A DNA stretch of 64,000 nucleotides from DATLGB01 sp037724045 (GTDB lineage Bacteria > Actinomycetota > Thermoleophilia > Solirubrobacterales > Solirubrobacteraceae): contig JBBJOW010000012.1 in the NCBI GenBank assembly GCA_037724045.1, positions 8,686 to 72,685 on the forward strand. Reading direction: 5' to 3'. The notes beneath the pieces are model-generated. The model had not been told where the DNA came from and searched no databases. It saw only the letters and a list, made by a program, of their open reading frames with translations. Within the stretch, counting starts at the first letter, position 1; every line of letters starts with the position of its first letter. Shown one piece after another: positions 8,103-16,134 of this stretch. The position numbers were made by a program, and so were the translations under genes.

Positions 8103-8921
8103 CTACACTAATCGCGTTCGCCGTCTCCCGAGGCCCTGATCTGTCATGTATTCCCCGGTGGTGTAATGGCAACACACTTGACTGTTAATCAAGGTTTGGA
8201 GGTTCGAGTCCTCCCCGGGGAGTTTTAGTAACAGTAAGCTCGGAGGGGAGTGAGGCAACCCGACTCCGACTTCCGCGTGGCAGGTTGCACAGAGGAGGAT
8301 GCACTTCGCCGCCTCTGCGCGCGTCGCGTTCCATGACCGCGTGACGCCGCGCAGGGAGAGGTGGAACGCCTTCTGGCTCGGATCGAGATGGTGGAACTGC
8401 AGAGCGGCCTCGCAGCGCGAATACCCGCACAGGACGCAGCGCCCGCCCGCCTCCGCGATCAGCTTGCGCTTGACTCGGCGCCGGTGCTCGGCGACGCGCG
8501 CGCTGCGACACCGCGTGCATCGGTACCGCCCGCTGCGCTCGAGCACGTGTGGGGTGGGGCCATGGTGCCGGCACACCAACTCCACGTCGCGCAGACCGGC
8601 GTGCGTGGCCTTCACGGCGAGGCGGCGGTTTGCGGCGGCGCGCGTCCGAAGGCGCTCGCGCCCGAGCTCGCGGCGCACGACCCCCGGGGAGCGCCCAGTG
8701 CGGTTGGCGATCTCTGGGACGGAGAGGCCTTCCGCCACCAGTACGGAGAGCAGGTCGGGATCGATCGGCTCCGCCGGTCCATAGCGGTCGGCGCCGTTGG
8801 CTCGTAATCCGTGCTTGGCGAGCCAGTAGCTGACGGTGGACGGGCTTCGTCCGGCGCGCGCTGCGATCGCATCGAGCGACAGGCCTGCGTCGAGTTGCTC
8901 GGTCAACCACCTCCCGTCCAC
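8103..8921 (-). CDS. HNH endonuclease with N-terminal helix-turn-helix repeats
   Basis: A 272-residue frame from GTG 8921, 10 bases after the glycosyltransferase stop. The N-terminal half has two HTH-like segments (SLDAIAARAGRSPSTVSYWL and SVPEIANRTGRSPGVVRREL). The C-terminal half is an HNH/zinc module with CTRC, CVLCGYSRC, FHHLDPSQK and CATCHAEV. HNH proteins of this size are often homing-type or defence nucleases. The frame continues antisense through the whole tRNA-Asn gene and stops at 8103. The last ~35 residues (PGEDSNLQT...) are therefore tRNA complement and may not be functional. The start is poorly supported by a ribosome binding site. Confidence 0.75.
   Translation of the reverse strand: MDGRWLTEQLDAGLSLDAIAARAGRSPSTVSYWLAKHGLRANGADRYGPAEPIDPDLLSVLVAEGLSVPEIANRTGRSPGVVRRELGRERLRTRAAANRRLAVKATHAGLRDVELVCRHHGPTPHVLERSGRYRCTRCRSARVAEHRRRVKRKLIAEAGGRCVLCGYSRCEAALQFHHLDPSQKAFHLSLRGVTRSWNATRAEAAKCILLCATCHAEVGVGLPHSPPSLLLLKLPGEDSNLQTLINSQVCCHYTTGEYMTDQGLGRRRTRLV
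8152..8222 (+). tRNA. tRNA-Asn (GTT)
   Basis: The cloverleaf is complete. The acceptor stem is TCCCCGG (8152-8158) with CCGGGGA (8215-8221), and the discriminator is G8222. The anticodon arm CTTGA-CTGTTAA-TCAAG places GTT at 8184-8186. The T arm is GGAGG-TTCGAGT-CCTCC (8198-8214). No CCA is encoded. It lies 62 bp downstream of dnaG and is overlapped on the opposite strand by the HNH gene. Confidence 0.96.
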
Positions 8922-8931
8922 TGGGGGAACA

Positions 8932-10119
8932 CTAGTTCGCCTCTCGGACGGCCCAGGCTTCGACGAGCTCGGCGGCGCGGACGGCGGCATCGTCGGTGGT
9001 GTGGAGCGACGTGACGCGGCGGCGAAGGGCCGGGTCGGCGAGCGCGGCCCGGACGGCGAGGCGCACGGTGCGCGGGCCGAGCAGCCGCTTGGGCAGGCGG
9101 ACGCCGAGCCCGGCCCACGCCACACGGGCGGCGTTCTCGAACATGTCCCCGGCGGCGGGGGAGACCACGGGGACACAGCCCGAGGCCAGCGCGCGCGCGA
9201 GCGTCCCGTGCCCGCCGTGGACGATCGCGACGTCGCAGGCGGGCATCGTCTGCGCGTAGGAGAGCCACGGGACGAGGACGGCGTTCGCGGGCACCTGGTA
9301 GCCCGCCAGCCACGGGGGCTCGCGGCCGTTGAAGGTGCCGATCACGCGGACGTCCTCACCGGCGAGGCCGTCGAGCGCGGTACGCAGCAGCTGGTGCTCG
9401 GCGTCGTGGGCGGTCGACGGCGCGATCAACACCACCGGTCCCTCACCGGCCGGCGGGTCAACGCGTTCCCCGGGCGGTTCCCAGAACAGCGGGCCGACGA
9501 CGTGCAGCCACGCCGGCCACTCGCGCGGGTACTCGAGCGCCGGCATGGTGCCCACCAGGGTCAGTGACCGCGACAACCCGGTGTGCAGCTCGGAGCGCGG
9601 TGGCAGTCCGAGTCGGCGCCGGGCGTCGTTGTAGTCGGCCCGGCCGTGTTCGAGCCCGCGCCGCACCGCCCGGTCGCTGAACCCCCACAGCCGGGCGCCG
9701 AGCCGCCCGCGCGGCATCCGCGCGCCCAGGGCGTAGGGCGGCAGCCCGGGCGCCGGCAGCGGGCACACGTGCGGGATCAGTGTGGCGACCGGCACGCCGG
9801 CCCGCTCGCAGGCGAGCGCCGGCGCCAGCGTGAGGATGTCCGCCACGCCGACGTCGGCCCGGAAGGCGTCCACCAGCCCCGCGGTCTCCTCGGTCGCGCG
9901 CACCGCCGCCTCGTAGGGGCGCAGCGGCTGTGCCTCGGTGGGAAACACCTGATACTCCGGCGCGGCGGCGAAGGTCATGCCGGCCGCCTCCACGTCGAGC
10001 TGCCACTTGCGCCACGTCTCGAAGCAGACCTCATGCCCGCGCGCGACGAGCACCCGCCCGAGCGCGAGCATCGGGAAGGCGTGGCCGGCGTCCCCGAACG
10101 CCCCGAGGAGGATCCGCAC
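8932..10119 (-). CDS. GT1-family (MGT/UGT-like) glycosyltransferase
   Basis: A 395-residue protein with the GT-B fold of family 1. The N-terminal Rossmann start is RILLGAFGDAGHAFPMLALG, and the C-terminal sugar-nucleotide binding motif is VAIVHGGHGTLARALASGCV followed by a GDMFENAARV loop. Family members transfer sugars to small lipophilic or polyketide acceptors. The start is GTG 10119, three bases beyond the right-hand CTAG of a palindromic element. As in dnaG, a frame starting inside the element is open into this gene, adding 22 residues that end in PEFGINHLA. It is downstream of the LLM oxidoreductase on the same strand and possibly in one transcript if the element does not terminate it. 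Confidence 0.88.
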   Translation of the reverse strand: MRILLGAFGDAGHAFPMLALGRVLVARGHEVCFETWRKWQLDVEAAGMTFAAAPEYQVFPTEAQPLRPYEAAVRATEETAGLVDAFRADVGVADILTLAPALACERAGVPVATLIPHVCPLPAPGLPPYALGARMPRGRLGARLWGFSDRAVRRGLEHGRADYNDARRRLGLPPRSELHTGLSRSLTLVGTMPALEYPREWPAWLHVVGPLFWEPPGERVDPPAGEGPVVLIAPSTAHDAEHQLLRTALDGLAGEDVRVIGTFNGREPPWLAGYQVPANAVLVPWLSYAQTMPACDVAIVHGGHGTLARALASGCVPVVSPAAGDMFENAARVAWAGLGVRLPKRLLGPRTVRLAVRAALADPALRRRVTSLHTTDDAAVRAAELVEAWAVREAN

Positions 10120-10121
10120 CG

Positions 10122-10290
10122 CTAGATGGTTGATTCCAAATTCGGGTGGCGCGTGCTTGCCCGCCATGCGGCGCCAGATCGCCACCCGAATCCTCGTGAA
10201 TACGTCCGTATTCCCTTCGGATCCGGTCGGCGCCTGGCATCCACCTGACGGGAAAGCACGACCACGGAGGATTTGGAATCAACCATCTAG
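10122..10290. repeat. CTAG-bounded palindromic element, subfamily A copy 2
   Basis: A 169-bp element with perfect 20-base inverted ends (CTAGATGGTTGATTCCAAAT and its complement). It has the same inner GAATACG/CGTATTC palindrome as the copy at 6164 but in the reverse orientation. It fills the gap between the LLM oxidoreductase, whose stop codon is the TAG of the CTAG at 10287-10290, and the glycosyltransferase, whose start lies three bases past the other end. On the minus strand it carries AGGA, five bases, GTG in frame with the glycosyltransferase, as copy 1 does with dnaG. Confidence 0.92.
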
Positions 10291-11333
10291 GAGTTCAGTT
10301 CGGCAAGCTGACGCAGCTGCGACACGCGTTCGTCGAGCGTGAAGGCCATGGGGGAGACGATCAGGGTGCCGACGCCCGCGTCGCGGTAGACGGCCAGCCG
10401 GTCGCGGATGCGATCCGCCGGCCCGCACAGGGTCACCGCGTCGATGAGCTCGCCTCCAAGCGCCGCGGCGGCCTCGTCCTTCTTGCCGTCGAGGTAGAGG
10501 TCCTGGACCTCGCGCGCGACGTCGCCGAACCCGTAGGACGTCACGAGCGCGTTGTAGAAGTTCTGCTTGCGCGACCCCATGCCCCCGACGTAGAGGGCGA
10601 TGAAATGGCGCATCAGGTCGTGGGCGGCCTCGACGTCGTCGTCGATGCGCACCTGCACGGTGGGCGCGATGTCGAAGCCGTCCGCCGAGCGCCCGCCGCG
10701 CGCCCAGCCCGCCTCGAGTGCGGGGCGGAACTCCGACATGTGCTCGGGCGAGACGAGGATCGGCAGCCAGCCATCGGCGATCTCCGCGGTCAGCTCCGTG
10801 TTCTTGGGTCCGATCGCGGCGATGTAGATCGGGACCTGGTCCTGGACGGTGCCGATCATCAGCTTGAGCGCCTTGCCGGGACCGTCGGGGAGCGGCAGCT
10901 GCAGCGTCTCACCGGCGTAGGAGATCCGCTCGCGGCGCAGCATTGCCCGCACGACCTCGACGTACTCGCGCGTGCGCTGCAGCTGCTGGGCGAAGCGCAC
11001 ACCGTGCCAGCCCTCGGAGACCTGCGGGCCGCTCGTGCCCAGCCCGAGCAGCATCCGCCCGCCCGAGAGGTGGTCGAGCGTCGCCGTGGTCATCGCCGTC
11101 ATGCCAGCCGACCGCGCGGGGATCTGGAAGATGGCCGACCCGAGCCCGATCGTCGAGGTCTGCGAGGCCAGCCAGCCGAGCACGGTGGCAGCGTCGGATC
11201 CGTACGCCTCGGCCACCCAGGCCGACGCGAAGCCGAGCCGCTCAGCCTCCTGCACGAGCGCGAGGTTCTCCTCCGGCGGCGCGCCGAGGCCCCAATATCC
11301 GACGTTGACGCCGAGCCTCATGGTTTGCAACAT
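10287..11333 (-). CDS. LLM-class (F420-dependent type) oxidoreductase
   Basis: A 348-residue luciferase-like monooxygenase-fold protein. It has GVNVGYWGLGAPPEENLALVQEAE at the start, the beta-barrel strand segment IGLGSAIFQIPARSAGMTAMTTATLD, and GGRMLLGLGTSGPQVSEGWHGV, typical of F420-dependent dehydrogenases and reductases. Cofactor F420 is common in this bacterial class; an FMN enzyme cannot be excluded. The substrate is unknown. ATG 11333 is used here, but ATG 11321 (MRLGVNVGYWG) is an equally good start. The TAG stop is part of the adjacent palindromic element. Confidence 0.9.
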   Translation of the reverse strand: MLQTMRLGVNVGYWGLGAPPEENLALVQEAERLGFASAWVAEAYGSDAATVLGWLASQTSTIGLGSAIFQIPARSAGMTAMTTATLDHLSGGRMLLGLGTSGPQVSEGWHGVRFAQQLQRTREYVEVVRAMLRRERISYAGETLQLPLPDGPGKALKLMIGTVQDQVPIYIAAIGPKNTELTAEIADGWLPILVSPEHMSEFRPALEAGWARGGRSADGFDIAPTVQVRIDDDVEAAHDLMRHFIALYVGGMGSRKQNFYNALVTSYGFGDVAREVQDLYLDGKKDEAAAALGGELIDAVTLCGPADRIRDRLAVYRDAGVGTLIVSPMAFTLDERVSQLRQLAELNS

Positions 11334-11395
11334 CGCTTTCAGCAGGAGGGAAAAGCTTGCGGTCGGCGAGCCGGGCGCCTACCGTCCCGGACCGA

Positions 11396-11962
11396 ATGCG
11401 GCGCGACCATATCAACGAGCTCGAGCGGGCCATCGACGGCTTGCCGATGCAGACGCGCACCGCGATGCTCGACGGCATCCGCGCCAACCCGATCATCGTC
11501 GGCGCCTACACCGACGACAAAGGTGGCATCTGCCCGATGCTCGCCGCGCACCGCAACGGCGGCCGCACCACGCTGCTGGCCTTCGCCCGCAGCTGGGACC
11601 GCTTCGCCGACACGCGCCGTGTGCGCAACGCCAGTCGGCGCGAGCTCGCGGTGCTCGAGCGCTTGCTTACGAGCTCGCTCGGCCAAGACAACGAGCTCAC
11701 CGATCTCGGTGCCGCTATCGCGGCGCACAAGGACCTCACGGCGCGCCGCAAGGCCCGCCGCAGCCCGCCCGCGCCCGAGCAGATCACCGCCGCGCGCCTC
11801 ACGCCGGGCCGGGTCCGCGGCCTGCGCCCTCGCCGCGCCAACGCCGACGCCGAGCGCGCCCTCGCGCGCCTCGACCAGCACGTGCTCGCCCTAGGGGATC
11901 CCGGCGGGACGTCGCTCCACACGGAATGGCCCGCCGGGCGGGCCCCCGCGCTCACTCAGTAG
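11396..11962 (+). CDS. Hypothetical protein
   Basis: 188 residues from ATG 11396, where the recognisably protein-like sequence RRDHINELERAIDGLPMQTR begins. A longer frame from 11357 adds non-conserved residues. The central part (ANPIIVGAYTDDKGGICPML, LAFARSWDRFA) is well structured, and the C-terminal third is Arg/Ala-rich and probably disordered. No family is recognised. It is divergent from the LLM oxidoreductase and overlaps the 3' end of the convergent response regulator gene by 11 bases. Confidence 0.72.
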   Translation: MRRDHINELERAIDGLPMQTRTAMLDGIRANPIIVGAYTDDKGGICPMLAAHRNGGRTTLLAFARSWDRFADTRRVRNASRRELAVLERLLTSSLGQDNELTDLGAAIAAHKDLTARRKARRSPPAPEQITAARLTPGRVRGLRPRRANADAERALARLDQHVLALGDPGGTSLHTEWPAGRAPALTQ

Positions 11963-12332
11963 TCCGAGCGCCGATCTCGTCGACGAGCTGGAGGACCTGC
12001 AGCGGCGAGAAGGGCTTGCTGAGAAACAGGTCCGCGCCGGCCTCCGTCGACAAGTGCTCCGCCGTGTCCGTGGTGGCGGCGGTGAGCATGATGATCGTCG
12101 CCTTGGCGGTTCCGGGCTCAGCCCGCAGAAGCCTGCACGCGGTGATGCCGTCCATGCGCGGCATGTCGATGTCCATGAAGACGATGCCGGGCTCGTCGGC
12201 GTTGGCGCGGGCGAGCGCCTCGACGCCGTCCTGGGCCTCGACGACGTCGTAGCCGGCGACGTCCTCGAGTGTGGTGGCGATCAGCTTGCGGATCAACGGG
12301 TCGTCGTCGACGACCAGGATCGTGCGGCTCAT
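11952..12332 (-). CDS. Single-domain response regulator (CheY-like)
   Basis: A 126-residue receiver domain only. The acidic pocket is VVDDD (residues 8-11), the phosphoacceptor is Asp54 in VFMDIDMPRMDG, the switch Thr is in IIMLTA and Lys106 is in LSKPF. There is no output domain, so it probably acts by protein contact. It is the last gene of an operon: its ATG overlaps the HD-GYP stop (ATGA), and the hybrid kinase is upstream of that. It is a likely phosphotransfer partner of the kinase. Confidence 0.92.
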   Translation of the reverse strand: MSRTILVVDDDPLIRKLIATTLEDVAGYDVVEAQDGVEALARANADEPGIVFMDIDMPRMDGITACRLLRAEPGTAKATIIMLTAATTDTAEHLSTEAGADLFLSKPFSPLQVLQLVDEIGARTTE

Positions 12333-13063
12333 CCGGTTTCCTCGCGCAGGTCGGAGAACTTCTGGGCCGGCATCGCGCAGAACGTCTTCACGACGTCAGG
12401 GTCGAACTGCGTCCCGCTCTCGCGCTCGATCTCGGCGCGCGCAGAGGCGAAGTCCGTCGCGGGCCGGTACGGACGGTCGGTGGTCATCGCGTCCAGCGTG
12501 TCCGCGACGGCGAAGACGCGCGCCAGCAGCGGGATGCCGTCGCCGCGCAGGCCGTCGGGGTAGCCGTCGCCGTCCCAGCGCTCGTGGTGGTGGCGCACGA
12601 CGAGCTTCGCGGGCCCCAGGAAGTCGATCTCACGCAGGATCTCCCAGCCCACCACTGGGTGCGTGCGCATGATCGCCAGCTCCGCGGGCAACAGCGCCGC
12701 CGGCTTGAAGAGGATCGCGTCGGGCACCGCGACCTTGCCCACGTCGTGCAGGAGGAAGCCGAACTCCATCTCCGGGAAGTCGACGGGGTCCAGGCCGGCG
12801 GCGCGGGCGATCGCCAATCCGTATGCCGCGACGCGCTCGGCGTGACGGCCGGTGTAGGCGTCGCGCGCCTCGACCGCGTTGGCGAGCGCGCGCACGGTCG
12901 CCCGGTAGGAGCGCTTGAGCTGCTGCGCGCGGTCGCGCTCGCGCTTGAAGGTCTCGCGCAGGTCCGCGGCATAGCGAGCGAGCTGCGATTCCCGCGCGGC
13001 AGCCTCCTCTTCGCGCTGCGCAAGAGCGGCTCGTAGATCATCGACCCCCGCGTTCTCGAGCAC
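12329..13063 (-). CDS. HD-GYP domain protein (putative c-di-GMP phosphodiesterase)
   Basis: 244 residues. An N-terminal coiled-coil (LRAALAQREEEAAARESQL) leads into an HD-GYP domain with HAERVAAYGLAIARAAGL, the HD of FLLHDVGKVAVPD, HHHERWDGDGYPDGLRG and ADTLDAMTTDRPYR. All metal-ligand and GYP residues are present, so it is probably an active phosphodiesterase for cyclic di-GMP. The start at GTG 13063 is inferred; it lies 13 bases after the kinase stop and no Shine-Dalgarno is clear. It overlaps the response regulator by 4 bases. Confidence 0.88.
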   Translation of the reverse strand: MLENAGVDDLRAALAQREEEAAARESQLARYAADLRETFKRERDRAQQLKRSYRATVRALANAVEARDAYTGRHAERVAAYGLAIARAAGLDPVDFPEMEFGFLLHDVGKVAVPDAILFKPAALLPAELAIMRTHPVVGWEILREIDFLGPAKLVVRHHHERWDGDGYPDGLRGDGIPLLARVFAVADTLDAMTTDRPYRPATDFASARAEIERESGTQFDPDVVKTFCAMPAQKFSDLREETG

Positions 13064-13076
13064 CGAGGTGCGGAGA

Positions 13077-15527
13077 CTAACGGTCGGAGCCGATCGCGGC
13101 CGAGCCCCGCAACGCTTCGACCACCGCGAGCGTCGCGTCCTCGATCGGAACCGGCATCGGATCCAGGCGCACCTCGCCGCCGTTGTGACCGTCGTCGCCG
13201 TTCTCGCCGTCTGCGGAGAAGACGACCACCGAGCGCCGCAGGCGCCGCCCGCGCAGGTCGAGCTGGGCCAGGGCGGCCTGCGGAGCGCGCATGCCGGCGT
13301 CCACGAGCGCGACCTCGAAGTACGTCTCCTCGCACAGCCGCACCGCCTCGGCCCCCGACGTCGCCCAGGCGAAGTCGATGCCGCGACGCCCGAGCAGCTG
13401 CCCGACCGTGTCGCGCAGTGCCGCGCGTCCGACCACGAGCACGCGAGCACGCGCTGCGCGGATCGCGGAGCCGATGGCGTCCGTGAGCTCGTCGCCGTCG
13501 ATGGGCTTGGACACCGACCACTCCGCTGCGAGCGCCTCCTGGCCGGCGAGGGCGGACACGACGATCACCGGCAGTCCGGCGAGCGCCGTCCTCGTACGGA
13601 TCTCGCGGAGCACCGCGAAGCCGTCGAGCTCGTCCTCTCCGAGCAGGACGTCGAGCGTGACGGCGTCGAAGGGCTCGCGGCCGAGCAACGCCAGCGCCTC
13701 GCGCCCGTCGGCGGCGATGAGCACCTCGACCTCATGGGGCTCGAGCTGCGTCGCGATCAGCCGTGCCGTGTCGGGATCATCCTCGACGACGAGCACGCGC
13801 CGGCCGCGCAGCGCCTCGCGCGGCGCCTCGAAATCGGTCACCGACCGCGCGCGCGGCAGGCGGACGGTGACCGTCGTCCCGCGCTCGAGCTCGGAGTCGA
13901 TGGTCACCGATCCCTCGTGCAGCTCGACGAGCGAGTGGACGATCGAGAGGCCGAGGCCGGTCCCCGTGCCGCGGCTGCCGTCGGCGCGGAAGAAGCGGTC
14001 GAAGGCGCGGTCCATCTGCTCCGTGCTCATCCCGCGACCCTGGTCGGACACCGACAGCAGTACCTCGTCACCCGTCGCGCCGACGCGCACCGTGATGCAC
14101 CCGCCGTCGGCGGTGTACACGTGGGCGTTGGTGAGCAGGTTGGTGACGATCTGGCGCACGCGGCCGGGATCGGCGAGCGCGACGGGCAGGGCCGGGGCGA
14201 TGTCGACCTCGAGGGTCTGGCGGCGCCCGTCGAAGCGCGGGCCCATCAGCGCGGCGACCTCGCGCACCGCTTCCGCCACGGAGATCGGCCGGCGCTGGAT
14301 CTCGAGCTGGCCGGCTTCCAAGCGCGCCACGTCGAGCAGGTCGTTGACGAGGTCGACGAGCCGGTTGGTGGAGAGCAGGATGATGTCGACGAAGTCCTTC
14401 TGGCGTGGGGCCAGCTCGGTCGACGAGAGCAGCTCCACGAACCCCTTGATCGAGGTCAGCGGCGAGCGCAGCTCGTGCGACGCGGTGGCGACGAACTCGC
14501 TCTTGGCTCGCTCCAGGCGGACCCGCTCCGTGGTGTCGCGGACGGTGAAGACGACGCCGTCGCGCAGCTCCGCGCCCATCCGCGCGGCGCTGACCGCGAG
14601 GGTGCGTCCGTCGTCGTCGACTTCGACCTCGGCGTCCAAGGCCTCCTCGAGGCCCGGCAGCGGGCTGGGGTCGGTCACAATGCTCGTGCCCGGGACCAGA
14701 CGGGGCACGAGGACCCCGGCGCGGGGGTTGACCTGCACCACGCGTCCGTATCCGTCGCAGATGATCAGAGCGTCTCCGAGGCTCTCGATCACGGCGGCGA
14801 GCCGCTGCCGGCCCGCCTCTACCCGCTCGCGCGCCGTCTCGATGTCGACGGCCATCGCGTTGAACGACGACGACAGCTCGCGCAGCTCGGCGGGGCCGTC
14901 GGGTTCGACGCGCGCGCTGAGGTCGCCGGCTGCGAGGCGCCGGGTCGCGTCGATGAGCGTGCTCAGGGGGCGCCGCAGGCCGGCGACCAGGAACGACACC
15001 AGCGCGAGCGCACCGCCGAGCGCGAGCACCCCCGCGAGCGCCGCGAAGAGCACGCTGCGCCGGGACCGCGAGGACGCCTCGTCCTGCGCGTCGGCGCGCA
15101 CCGCCGCCTGCCGGCGGGCGAGGTCGGCCAGCCCGGCCCGGCCCTCATCAGGGGGCGTGCCGGCGTCGCGCAGGCGGGCCTGCGCAGTGACGGCCCGGGC
15201 CAACAGCGCGCGGCTGCGGGCGTCGTCGCCGGCCGCCTCGCGTGCGGCGGCTGCGGCCTGGTCGAAGGCGGCTGCGGCCTGCCGCCTCGCCGCGCCGCCG
15301 CTGGCGCCCGCGCCCAGCACGCTCTCCTCGACCACGCTGGCCGCCAGCAGGCTCGCCGCCGCGGCCTCGCCCGCATAGCTGCGCGCGAGGGCATTCTCAT
15401 AGTCCTGACGCGCGTCGTAGAGGCTCGCGACCTGCAACGCGGCCAGCGCGGCGAGCGTGACGGTGAGCCCGACGAGCGCGAGCAGCAGCGAGCGGGCGAT
15501 GGACAAACGTCGCATTCGTGCACGCAA
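13077..15527 (-). CDS. Hybrid sensor histidine kinase with two receiver domains
   Basis: 816 residues, membrane-bound. TM1 is about residues 12-32, followed by an Ala-rich extracytoplasmic helical domain. TM2 is about 160-182, followed by HAMP (183-235), PAS (about 240-340), HisKA with phospho-His351 in ATASHELRSPLTS, and HATPase with the N box VTNLLTNAHVY, DQGRGMS and GTGLGLSIV. Receiver 1 has Asp626 (TLDVLLGE). A second receiver-like domain (about 695-805) lacks the usual acidic pair (VLVVGRAAL) and is probably degenerate. It heads an operon with an HD-GYP protein and a CheY-like protein, which suggests a multistep phosphorelay controlling c-di-GMP. Confidence 0.93.
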   Translation of the reverse strand: MRARMRRLSIARSLLLALVGLTVTLAALAALQVASLYDARQDYENALARSYAGEAAAASLLAASVVEESVLGAGASGGAARRQAAAAFDQAAAAAREAAGDDARSRALLARAVTAQARLRDAGTPPDEGRAGLADLARRQAAVRADAQDEASSRSRRSVLFAALAGVLALGGALALVSFLVAGLRRPLSTLIDATRRLAAGDLSARVEPDGPAELRELSSSFNAMAVDIETARERVEAGRQRLAAVIESLGDALIICDGYGRVVQVNPRAGVLVPRLVPGTSIVTDPSPLPGLEEALDAEVEVDDDGRTLAVSAARMGAELRDGVVFTVRDTTERVRLERAKSEFVATASHELRSPLTSIKGFVELLSSTELAPRQKDFVDIILLSTNRLVDLVNDLLDVARLEAGQLEIQRRPISVAEAVREVAALMGPRFDGRRQTLEVDIAPALPVALADPGRVRQIVTNLLTNAHVYTADGGCITVRVGATGDEVLLSVSDQGRGMSTEQMDRAFDRFFRADGSRGTGTGLGLSIVHSLVELHEGSVTIDSELERGTTVTVRLPRARSVTDFEAPREALRGRRVLVVEDDPDTARLIATQLEPHEVEVLIAADGREALALLGREPFDAVTLDVLLGEDELDGFAVLREIRTRTALAGLPVIVVSALAGQEALAAEWSVSKPIDGDELTDAIGSAIRAARARVLVVGRAALRDTVGQLLGRRGIDFAWATSGAEAVRLCEETYFEVALVDAGMRAPQAALAQLDLRGRRLRRSVVVFSADGENGDDGHNGGEVRLDPMPVPIEDATLAVVEALRGSAAIGSDR

Positions 15528-15569
15528 TCGTGACCCATCGAGAGGCGGAGGGCGTAGGATCGTCGGTTC

Positions 15570-16130
15570 ATGGACCTGCTGAGCCAGTGGCGGCGACGCA
15601 GCTACGGCGCGGCCGCCGCCGCCGTCATCGCACCGGTGGCCATCATCGGCGCCGCGCTCGCCGTCGGCCTGGGTGGCAGCGGGCTGGCAGGTCTTGGCTC
15701 ACTCAGCCAGGCGATCGGGGGGCCGGAGCTGCCCGCGATCGCCCCGCTCGCGCCACGCCGGACCGACGACGCCGGCCGTCTGCTCGCCCGCGTCCGGCAG
15801 GCCGAGACGGCGCCGAGCACCGCCTCGGGCGTGCCGAGCACCACGGCAGCGCCGCCGGCCGGCTCGGGGATCACCCCGCCGCCGGAGTCGACGCCCGGAG
15901 TGCAGGCGCCACCCGTCGCCGGGACCTTCGATCCGGGCGACGGCAACGACCCCGCCGGGACCCCGGCACCCACGCAGGCCCCGCCGGCAGCGACGCCGGC
16001 GGCGACCGAGGCCGCCGCGCAGGAGCCCCCGGGCGTCGTCGACCAGGTAGCCGAGGTCACCGAGGACGTTCCTGTCGCCGGCGACGTCGTCGACGCGCTC
16101 GCCGAGACCGTCGACGGCCTGACGCCCTAG
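15570..16130 (+). CDS. Membrane-anchored Pro/Ala-rich protein
   Basis: 186 residues with one hydrophobic segment near the N-terminus (AAAAAVIAPVAIIGAALAVGL) preceded by QWRRRS, so probably an anchor with the C-terminus outside. The rest is low-complexity Pro/Ala/Thr (TTAAPPAGSGITPPPES) ending in a short acidic stretch. It is divergent from the sensor kinase. No family is recognised; a cell-wall spanning stalk or linker role is a guess from composition. Confidence 0.7.
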   Translation: MDLLSQWRRRSYGAAAAAVIAPVAIIGAALAVGLGGSGLAGLGSLSQAIGGPELPAIAPLAPRRTDDAGRLLARVRQAETAPSTASGVPSTTAAPPAGSGITPPPESTPGVQAPPVAGTFDPGDGNDPAGTPAPTQAPPAATPAATEAAAQEPPGVVDQVAEVTEDVPVAGDVVDALAETVDGLTP

Positions 16131-16134
16131 GCGC

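Noticed and set aside
13068..15533. Plus-strand open frame of 821 codons opposite the hybrid kinase
   Set aside because: It mirrors the kinase codons; the minus-strand protein has all histidine-kinase motifs.
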